The position numbers and the translations under genes were made by a program. This document shows positions 1 through 5,418 of a DNA stretch of 22,699 nucleotides, piece by piece. Under the pieces are notes generated by a model. That model was not told the DNA's origin and searched no databases. It saw only the letters and a list, made by a program, of their open reading frames with translations. Position 1 is the first letter of the stretch, and each line of letters opens with the position of its first letter. The stretch comes from Candidatus Segatella violae. Its GTDB lineage: Bacteria > Bacteroidota > Bacteroidia > Bacteroidales > Bacteroidaceae. Where the stretch lies: NCBI GenBank assembly GCA_002440225.1, contig DJSH01000047.1, positions 25,643-48,341 on the forward strand, read 5' to 3'.

Positions 1-276
1 AAGCATCAGAAGCCTATCGCCGTGACAGAGACAGGCTACCGCAGCATCAAGTGCGACAAGTGGTGGACGCAATACCTATCCAAGGCGATTACGCCCTATC
101 CTATCAGCTATGTGATGTTGTGGAGAAATGGTCATGAGCTCGCCAACCACTACTACGTTCCCTTCCCAGGACAACGCTCAACAGAGGATTTCGTCACCTT
201 CTATAACGAGCCAAGAACATTGTTCCTCCATGACGTGAACGGATTGTATCTTGAGCCAAGGAAAAAAGAAGAATAA
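1..276 (+). CDS. GH26 beta-mannanase, C-terminal fragment
   Basis: The reading frame is open from base 1 and gives 91 residues to the TAA at 274-276; the start lies outside the window. The fragment begins at a beta-strand reading PIAVTETGYRS, which in GH26 enzymes carries the catalytic nucleophile, here probably Glu10. It continues with VMLWRNGHELANHYYVPFPGQ and a DFVTFYNEPRTLFLHD tail, a pattern typical of the end of Bacteroidota GH26 endo-beta-1,4-mannanases. Family role: internal cleavage of beta-mannan chains, in the periplasm or at the cell surface. The export signal cannot be judged because the N-terminus is missing. It converges on the GH5_7 gene across the hairpin at 310-338, so the mannan locus probably continues to the left on the plus strand. 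The family call is fairly firm; the exact substrate is inferred. Confidence 0.8.
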   Translation, partial: KHQKPIAVTETGYRSIKCDKWWTQYLSKAITPYPISYVMLWRNGHELANHYYVPFPGQRSTEDFVTFYNEPRTLFLHDVNGLYLEPRKKEE

Positions 277-309
277 AATGGTTTCCCGAAAAATCTATCA
301 CACATAATA

Positions 310-338
310 AAGCGCCCCGCCATCACGGCGGGGCGCTT
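310..338. terminator. bidirectional terminator hairpin between convergent genes
   Basis: A perfect 12-bp, GC-rich stem (310-321 with 327-338) closes a five-base loop. It sits 33 bases after the GH26 stop and 61 bases after the end of the minus-strand GH5_7 gene. No long U-tract follows on either strand, but the stem is very stable and its place between converging genes fits a terminator serving both. Confidence 0.8.
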
Positions 339-399
339 ACAATTACTAACTAACTTCAATCTACTATTCTTTTACTCAAAAAACTATTTGTAAATGTTT

Positions 400-1683
400 C
401 TATTTTCCTATTTTGTTCATTCTCTCCACCTGGCTCTTCACCACCTCTAGCGTACTCTTGTCGGTGGCGAAGACAGAGTTCAATCCTTGGGCTTCCTGGG
501 CGGGATCACACATATAGTCATCGCCTACCTGCCACATCTCATGCTTAGGAACAGCATAGCCACCCCATCCCCAGAAGTTGCAACCTGCAAAGTAACCACC
601 GGTCTCGGCATTGTCTGCCACCAAGCTGAACACATACTTATAATATCCGTCGCGCCCTTGGGTGGTCGATGTGGGAGAGAAAGAGAAGCCGTCTCTTGGA
701 TAGCCGAACTCCTCCATCACCAATGGTTTGTTGATGCGGGCACATACAGCCAAGTGATTGTCGATATACTCCTTGGTGTTCTTGCAAGCCACCCCGAGGT
801 CTTCTACCAAATGGTCAGGACGCGCCCAACTCCAATTGTATGGCCAAAGGTGGATGTTGCAATAGTCGATGTTCTTGTCGGCACAGATGCGCTCATAGCA
901 ATTGATGTCGTTCTCACAACCCCAACTGCCCTCGCTACCAATGCTAATCAAGTGATTTTTGTCGAGCGAGCGAATCAACTTGCTAGCCTCAGCAAGCCAT
1001 TTCTCGAAAGCAGGCAACTGTTCGGTCTTGAAGGCACGAGGTTCGTTACCAATCTGCCAAGACATGATGGCAGGGTCGTCCTTGTACTTTTTATTCGTAT
1101 ATCTATTGGTTCTCGTAAGTATGAATCGTACATAGTCATAGAAAAGCTGATGCGCCTTCTCGCATGATGCATATTTTGACACGAAGTCCATGAAGGCTGG
1201 ATAGCCATCCTCGTTAGGGCGCGGAGCCTTGCCCAAACCCGCTTGCTCCAGATAGTAGCCATATCCACCACTCCACTCCCAAGAGTTGTTGAGGTAGAGC
1301 ACAGCCACCATCTTTCTCTTCCCCATCTCCATCAAGAGATAGTCGAGACCTGCCAAGATGGTATCGTTGTATACGCCCGGAGCCTCCTGCAGGGTTGGCT
1401 CCACCTTGGTCTTCACCCCACGCTTGCCGTCGCTACCCACAAGGATGCGCAGGTTGTCGATGCCCATCGACTTCATCTTGTCGAGTTCCTTGCAGAGCCT
1501 TTGACGATTGCCGCCCTGCCCCTCCGAGCCGAGGATGGCGCCATACCAGAAATTGGTGCCCACATAATAATAAGGTTTGCCATCGCGCACGAAATGTCCG
1601 TCCTTCACCTTCACGAAATCTGATTTCGCAGAAAGGTTGCATGTAGCCAAAGCCATCATCAGTAGTATGAATATCTTTTTCAT
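400..1683 (-). CDS. GH5 endo-beta-1,4-mannanase (subfamily 7-like)
   Basis: The 427-residue protein begins with a hydrophobic signal (residues 1-19). Cleavage after LSA is likely; LATC at 12-15 is a poor lipobox because Thr precedes the Cys. The rest is one GH5 (beta/alpha)8 barrel. The acid/base glutamate is visible in WQIGNEPRA (Glu214) and the nucleophile in VMEEFGYPRDG (Glu325). The long insert, the W-rich C-terminal segment (FWGWGG near 370-375) and the general spacing resemble GH5_7 mannanases, which hydrolyse internal beta-1,4-mannosidic bonds. The gene follows the 437-residue GH5 gene but is separated from it by a U-tract terminator and has its own TAnnTTTG box, so it can be expressed alone. 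GH5 membership is very sure. The mannanase call rests on remembered family features and on the neighbouring GH26. Confidence 0.85.
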   Translation of the reverse strand: MKKIFILLMMALATCNLSAKSDFVKVKDGHFVRDGKPYYYVGTNFWYGAILGSEGQGGNRQRLCKELDKMKSMGIDNLRILVGSDGKRGVKTKVEPTLQEAPGVYNDTILAGLDYLLMEMGKRKMVAVLYLNNSWEWSGGYGYYLEQAGLGKAPRPNEDGYPAFMDFVSKYASCEKAHQLFYDYVRFILTRTNRYTNKKYKDDPAIMSWQIGNEPRAFKTEQLPAFEKWLAEASKLIRSLDKNHLISIGSEGSWGCENDINCYERICADKNIDYCNIHLWPYNWSWARPDHLVEDLGVACKNTKEYIDNHLAVCARINKPLVMEEFGYPRDGFSFSPTSTTQGRDGYYKYVFSLVADNAETGGYFAGCNFWGWGGYAVPKHEMWQVGDDYMCDPAQEAQGLNSVFATDKSTLEVVKSQVERMNKIGK

Positions 1684-1729
1684 TTATTTCCTTATTTAGA
1701 TTTTAATTTATCTTTTTAGATTTCTGGTG

Positions 1730-1737
1730 CAAATTTA
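1730..1737 (-). promoter_or_regulatory. putative -7 box of the GH5_7 gene
   Basis: Read on the minus strand this is TAAATTTG, an exact match to the Bacteroidota TAnnTTTG element. It lies about 46 bases upstream of the ATG and just after the U-tract of the terminator at 1741-1773. No clear TTTG is seen at -33, which suggests either a weak or an activator-dependent promoter. Confidence 0.5.
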
Positions 1738-1740
1738 AGG

Positions 1741-1773
1741 AAAAAAGACAAGAAAGCATGATACTTTCTTGCC
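1741..1773 (-). terminator. intrinsic terminator of the 437-aa GH5 gene
   Basis: On the minus strand a 10-bp stem with one G-U pair (1773-1764 with 1756-1747) and a seven-base loop is followed at once by six U residues (1746-1741). It is 58 bases past the stop of the GH5 gene at 1831. It is the most classical rho-independent terminator in the window. Confidence 0.8.
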
Positions 1774-1830
1774 CTTTATACATACTATTCTAAACTAACT
1801 AATAATTTTCACGATTAGTCCTGAAAATCC

Positions 1831-3144
1831 TTATGGTTTTGGATAGATTTCATGGTATCCCTCCATGCCCTCTGCGGCACCATCCATCACCCCTTTGAAG
1901 ATATAGGAGTCGGAAACGGCATGGTGTTTTCGGTCGAAGAGCGTCATGTGGGGCAATGGTTGTACATTGATGTCCCACACGTATGGCAAGAGCCCCGCCT
2001 TCATCATCTCGGCGGTCACAGCACTATACCAAGCCATCATGCTCTCGTCGTGCTTTTCCTGGTCGCCGCCATAGACGGATGCGTCCTTGCGATTGGCACC
2101 ATACTCGCCGATGACCACAGGATAGCCCTTGTCTACAAACTTACGCTTCATCTTCATCACCTGGTTGGTGATGTGCTGATAGGCATCCACATTCTCGTTG
2201 CCATACCAGATGGTGTTCACCGTTCTGCCGGCAGGGTCGCTCGGCTCGTGCCCCTTCCAGTAGAGAGCCACCTTGCCCCAGTCGGCATCCTTATCCATGA
2301 GGGTAAAGGTATACGGATCGTAGAAATGCACCTCAGCCATCAGTCGGTTCTTCGCCTTGTCCTTCAGGCGGGCGATGTCGTAGGTATCCTTCTCCGTGAT
2401 GTCAATCTCAGTCTTTGGACCTTGCACGATGAGCACACGCTTGGCATTCTTGCCGCCCGTGGAACGAACGGCATCGATGAAGACCTGTTCATACTCCAGC
2501 AAACGATCGGCAAACTCCTTGCCATCGGGTGCCAGCATATCCCCCACTGCCTGTGGACTTCCACCTCCCACACCCGGTTCGTTGAGGGCGGCGAAGAGCA
2601 AGCGCTCGTCATAATTCTTGAATGCCCGAGCGATGTTCACCCAGAGCTTGCGATACATTTCCTTGCGTTCAGCCACATTCACCTTGTCGGTGAAGGCATC
2701 GTGCTCCATCCATCCGCCATCCCAATGTTCGTTGATGATGACGCAGAGGCCTGCATCCAACCCATAATCAACGATTTCCTTGATGCGGTGCATCCAGTCA
2801 GGGTCGATGGTCATGTTCTCCTTATCTATAAGGTGACCAGCCACCCAACTGCATGGGATGCGAAGGCTGTTGAACCCTTGCTTCTTCAAGCTACTGATAT
2901 AATCAGGTGTGGTCTTGTCGCTCTGCCAAGACGTTTCCGACTTGAGTCCGGCATGATTGGTAAAGATGTCGTTCCAGTCGCAAGCCTCCATGGTGTTGCC
3001 GAGGTTCACTCCCGGAGCCATATAATGAGCCAGTTGCATGGCAGAGAGTCCCATCTTGTCGAATCGCTTGTCGGCAGGTGCGTTTTGCGCACTTGCGAAG
3101 GCCATCTGAGCCACTGCCAACACTATCATAACTACTTTCTTCAT
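1831..3144 (-). CDS. GH5 endo-glycanase without accessory domain (subfamily 4-like)
   Basis: The 437-residue protein has a signal peptide (about residues 1-19, ending FASA) and then a single GH5 barrel, so it is probably periplasmic or secreted. PGVNLGNTMEA (44-54), ETSWQSDKTT (70-79), LRIPCSW (94-100) and IDPDWMHRIKEIVDY (113-127) are typical of GH5_4-like endoglucanases and xyloglucanases. The acid/base residue is Glu189 in ALNEPGVG and the nucleophile is Glu347 in VIGEYGAN. It is a close paralog of the BACON-GH5 protein at 3783-5336, aligning through the whole barrel. Subfamily members act on beta-1,4-glucan, mixed-linkage glucan, xyloglucan or glucomannan, and the sequence alone does not tell which. 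The gene has its own promoter with the element shared with susC, and a terminator behind it. Confidence 0.88.
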   Translation of the reverse strand: MKKVVMIVLAVAQMAFASAQNAPADKRFDKMGLSAMQLAHYMAPGVNLGNTMEACDWNDIFTNHAGLKSETSWQSDKTTPDYISSLKKQGFNSLRIPCSWVAGHLIDKENMTIDPDWMHRIKEIVDYGLDAGLCVIINEHWDGGWMEHDAFTDKVNVAERKEMYRKLWVNIARAFKNYDERLLFAALNEPGVGGGSPQAVGDMLAPDGKEFADRLLEYEQVFIDAVRSTGGKNAKRVLIVQGPKTEIDITEKDTYDIARLKDKAKNRLMAEVHFYDPYTFTLMDKDADWGKVALYWKGHEPSDPAGRTVNTIWYGNENVDAYQHITNQVMKMKRKFVDKGYPVVIGEYGANRKDASVYGGDQEKHDESMMAWYSAVTAEMMKAGLLPYVWDINVQPLPHMTLFDRKHHAVSDSYIFKGVMDGAAEGMEGYHEIYPKP

Positions 3145-3198
3145 ACTTTTGAATTGTTTTATCTGAAAATTTAAGCCTTCAAGTTATTACTTTGTTTG

Positions 3199-3264
3199 CA
3201 AAATTAAGCAAAAATGCCGCTCTCCCATGTACGATTATGTTAATACGATGCGTATAAAATGTTA
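3199..3264 (-). promoter_or_regulatory. promoter of the 437-aa GH5 gene with putative PUL operator
   Basis: On the minus strand the -7 box is TAATTTTG (3206-3199), about 55 bases upstream of the ATG. No TTTG is visible at -33. At 3239-3264 lies a 26-bp element which, read on the plus strand, has GTTAAT, then GAT, then GTATAAAATGTTA. The same element lies upstream of susC at 15251-15276. The gap from element to -7 box is 32 bases in both places. A conserved site at fixed distance from a promoter without a -33 box fits an activator binding site, for example for a hybrid two-component or SusR-like regulator encoded elsewhere. Confidence 0.65.
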
Positions 3265-3304
3265 CAAAGACACTTATTTGAGCGAAAAAACAAGATTTTG
3301 TCCA

Positions 3305-3524
3305 AAATTCAACTACTTGCAATGGCGAACGCAGATATTTGCGCTAATGAACGCAGATACTTGCGAATGGAAAGTATGATAGTTACGCAGTAAAAGTTAG
3401 ATAGTTACGCAGTAAAAGCAAGATAGTTACGCAGTGAAAAATACGTCACGATGCAATATCAAATACGTCGCGACGTAGCATCAAGTACGTCCCGACGCAG
3501 TAAAAGTTACGTCGTGACGTAATT
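3305..3524. repeat. drifting tandem repeat, exact 22-bp period, about ten units
   Basis: Units begin at 3305 (degenerate), 3327, 3349, 3371, 3393, 3415, 3437, 3459, 3481 and 3503, always 22 bases apart. The sequence shifts along the array. Units at 3327 and 3349 share GAACGCAGATAYTTGCG. Units at 3371-3436 share ATAGTTACGCAGT. Units at 3437-3524 carry TACGTC..GACGTA-like palindromes. Neighbouring families share pieces in the same phase: ACGCAGTA occurs in the second family and in the unit at 3481. No coding frame, spacer or transposase is associated with it. It lies directly upstream of the GH5 promoter. Function unknown. Confidence 0.85.
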
Positions 3525-3540
3525 TTGGCCTCATTGCAGA

Positions 3541-3643
3541 GCATGGCAATATATGGCAATTAGAGCAATTGCCATGCGAATTGCCATAGACATAACAACC
3601 TGATGTCCAATAGCTTATAGCCTCACTATGGCAATATGGCAAT
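3541..3643. repeat. cluster of six ATGGCAAT motifs in direct and inverted orientation
   Basis: ATGGCAAT occurs at 3543-3550, 3553-3560, 3628-3635 and 3636-3643. Its reverse complement occurs at 3568-3575 and 3580-3587. The copies can form competing stems: 3541-3550 with 3568-3577 (10 bp), 3552-3561 with 3579-3588 (10 bp), or the tight hairpin 3553-3561 with 3567-3575 (9 bp, five-base loop). Function unknown. It may act as a protein-binding cluster or as RNA structure in read-through transcripts. Confidence 0.75.
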
Positions 3644-3691
3644 TTTTTGAAGAAAAAAAACTTTTTTATGCAAATAAGCCTCCATCGAAAA

Positions 3692-3735
3692 GGGCACACA
3701 ACGCTGAGGAAGAGTGAACCTCGCGATGTGTACCC
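3692..3735 (-). terminator. probable terminator after the BACON-GH5 gene
   Basis: As minus-strand RNA the segment folds into a stem of about 16 pairs with one U-G pair, one mismatch and one bulge around a nine-base loop. Four U residues follow. It lies 47 bases beyond the BACON-GH5 stop codon and would end the susC-led transcript before the repeat region. Confidence 0.6.
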
Positions 3736-3782
3736 TAAAAGTTTATAGTCTAATTTAGTTCAAGTATTAATCTACCTGCATT

Positions 3783-5336
3783 TTACTTGGCAGGCCACTT
3801 AGCGGCAGCGACAGCAGCCTGAATGCTCTCAAGCATATTCTGATTGCCAACTGATGCGTTGGAACGCTTGAAGATGGTCATACTAGGAAGACCGCCATTG
3901 GTATCCCAAGCCACTGGAATACAGCCATTGTTGATGGCACTGGTTACGACTGCCTTGTAATAGTCCTTGACCGAAGCATCGTGAACGGCATCTGTACCGA
4001 TAGCCAAACGCTGGTTGGCACCAAACTCACCAATCAATACAGGATAACCCTTGTCGAAGAAATTGGTCTTCATCTTCTTCATCTGGGCCTCTACATAGTC
4101 CTCATTGTACTTGGCATCAGCGGTGCGACCTTCTACAGAACCGTTGGTATTATTCTTACCCCAATAGAGCTGATACTTACCCCAGCTCTGGTCTTCACTC
4201 ATATCGGTAAACTGATATGGATCGTAGAAGTGAACCTCTACCATCAAACGGTCTGTAGCCGAGTCCTTAATCTTAGACATATAGTTATTGGCTACGAAGT
4301 TGTCGATATTGGTATTAGGTCCCTGAACAATCAACACACGATTGGCATTGTTGCCGCCTGTGGCACGAACAGCTTCAATGAAAGCCTGCTCATATTCAGC
4401 GATGCGATTTGACATTTCTGCTACCGTAATGATGTCACCCTCGCCACTACCTACGCCAGGCTCATTCATACCAGCAAAGAGAAGATGCTCATCGTAAGCC
4501 TTGAAGTTGTTGGCGATTTGAGTCCAAATCTTGGTAAGCTTGTCCTTAGTTGCCTTCACGTCTGTATCGGCTGTAAGTCCGTTATGCTCAATCCATCCAC
4601 CATCCCAGTGATCGTTGATGATGACGTAGAGACCATCCTTGATGCAATAGTCAACAACTTCCTTCACACGAGCTGTCCATTCAGGATCGATGGTACATTT
4701 GTCCTTGTCCGTGATGTGTCCCATCACCCAAGCGCAAGGAATGCGAACGCTCTTGAAGCCCGCAGCCTTCACTGCATCGATAAGAGCCTGAGTGGTCTTG
4801 GTGCTCTGCCAAGATGTTTCAGCACCCAAGCCACCTGCATTCGTCCAAATGTTCTTAGAGTCACCACCTTCCAAGGTATTACCGAGGTTCCAACCAGGAT
4901 ACATCAACTTGGCGATGTCCATAGCTGTCTTACTCATATCGGCACCAGGTTCATCAGGTGTAACCACCTCGCCCTTCTTGGCACGAGTAATGGTGACATC
5001 CTTGCGGCTATAGCCCTGAATAATACGAACGGTAGCGGTTGTTTCCTTGTCAACCGTAGATGCCGCAACAGTTACATTGAAATTGTAGGTTCCATTGGCG
5101 TTGTCTGCATAAGCTACCGAGCACCAGTCGGCACCCTCTATGACAGAGACGGTAGGTTGAGCTTCCGCTCTCACACTAAGAATCTGTGTACCACCAACGC
5201 CATCAAAGGAAAGCTCAGGGGTGAGCACCTCGAAATTTGGTGCATCATAATCATCGTCATCGTAAGAGCAAGCCGAGAACGACAAGCCGCAAACGATGCC
5301 CAAGAGCAACATAAATAGATATTTGAATTTCTTCAT
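3783..5336 (-). CDS. BACON-GH5 lipoprotein endo-glycanase (subfamily 4-like)
   Basis: The 517-residue protein starts with a lipoprotein signal (SFSAC, Cys23) followed by an acidic stretch (DDDDYD), which suggests export to the cell surface. Residues about 35-120 look like a BACON-type beta-sandwich (ELSFDGVGGTQILSVRAEAQPTV..WCSV..TATVRIIQG). A short linker leads to a GH5 barrel (about 138-510) with WNLGNTLEG, ETSWQSTKTT and RIPCAWV. The acid/base residue is Glu292 in GMNEPGVG and the nucleophile is Glu437 in LIGEFGAN. BACON-GH5_4 is the layout of the known surface xyloglucanase BoGH5A, where BACON acts mainly as a spacer. Here the mannanase neighbours make glucomannan or a mixed beta-glucan equally likely. 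It is the last gene of the susC-led unit, 82 bases after the 887-residue lipoprotein gene, with a hairpin in the gap. It is a paralog of the GH5 gene at 1831-3144. Confidence 0.9.
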   Translation of the reverse strand: MKKFKYLFMLLLGIVCGLSFSACSYDDDDYDAPNFEVLTPELSFDGVGGTQILSVRAEAQPTVSVIEGADWCSVAYADNANGTYNFNVTVAASTVDKETTATVRIIQGYSRKDVTITRAKKGEVVTPDEPGADMSKTAMDIAKLMYPGWNLGNTLEGGDSKNIWTNAGGLGAETSWQSTKTTQALIDAVKAAGFKSVRIPCAWVMGHITDKDKCTIDPEWTARVKEVVDYCIKDGLYVIINDHWDGGWIEHNGLTADTDVKATKDKLTKIWTQIANNFKAYDEHLLFAGMNEPGVGSGEGDIITVAEMSNRIAEYEQAFIEAVRATGGNNANRVLIVQGPNTNIDNFVANNYMSKIKDSATDRLMVEVHFYDPYQFTDMSEDQSWGKYQLYWGKNNTNGSVEGRTADAKYNEDYVEAQMKKMKTNFFDKGYPVLIGEFGANQRLAIGTDAVHDASVKDYYKAVVTSAINNGCIPVAWDTNGGLPSMTIFKRSNASVGNQNMLESIQAAVAAAKWPAK

Positions 5337-5385
5337 TGTCTTTTTTCGTTTTAGAGAGAACCCGATGCCCTTTAGTAGGATTCAT
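5257..5385 (-). other. possible small leader ORF overlapping the BACON-GH5 start
   Basis: An ATG at 5385-5383 is preceded six bases upstream by AAGGAG, a real Shine-Dalgarno match that is unusual in this genome type. It opens a frame of 42 residues (start MNPTKGHRVLSKTKK) that ends in TGA at 5257. It overlaps the first 80 bases of the BACON-GH5 gene in another frame. Its ribosome site and start codon lie inside the hairpin at 5356-5394. It could be a translation-coupling leader or chance; there is no homology support. Confidence 0.2.
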
Positions 5386-5394
5386 CGGATTCTC
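5356..5394 (-). promoter_or_regulatory. intergenic hairpin between the lipoprotein and BACON-GH5 genes
   Basis: Arms of 12 bases (5356-5367 and 5383-5394) pair with one G-U pair around a 15-base loop. On the minus strand no U-tract follows (UCUAAAACG), so it is not a normal terminator. A stem here could mark an RNA processing or stabilising site, or partly attenuate transcription, setting the enzyme level apart from that of the transport genes. Confidence 0.5.
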
Positions 5395-5418
5395 CTTATT
5401 GTAATTATTTATCAACTA

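Noticed and set aside
1775..1800. Third copy of the susC-type operator near the GH5_7 promoter
   Set aside because: TTTATAC followed by a TAAC ending resembles part of the element, but it is in the opposite orientation and lacks the fixed spacing to the -7 box; similarity is at chance level for AT-rich DNA.
1852..3174. Long open frame on the plus strand (440 codons) opposite the GH5 gene
   Set aside because: It is the mirror of a gene with clear catalytic motifs, has no recognisable domain or signal, and arises from codon bias on the other strand.
3305..3524. CRISPR array
   Set aside because: Units are contiguous at 22 bp with no unique spacers, repeats are degenerate, and no cas gene is nearby.
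3481..3699. Minus-strand open frame of 72 codons in the repeat region
   Set aside because: It is built from the tandem and ATGGCAAT repeats and a poly-A stretch, has low-complexity composition, and has no ribosome site or homology.
3145..3782. Insertion sequence remnant between the two GH5 genes
   Set aside because: No transposase fragment, no terminal inverted repeats bounding the region and no target duplication were seen; tandem repeats explain the structure better.
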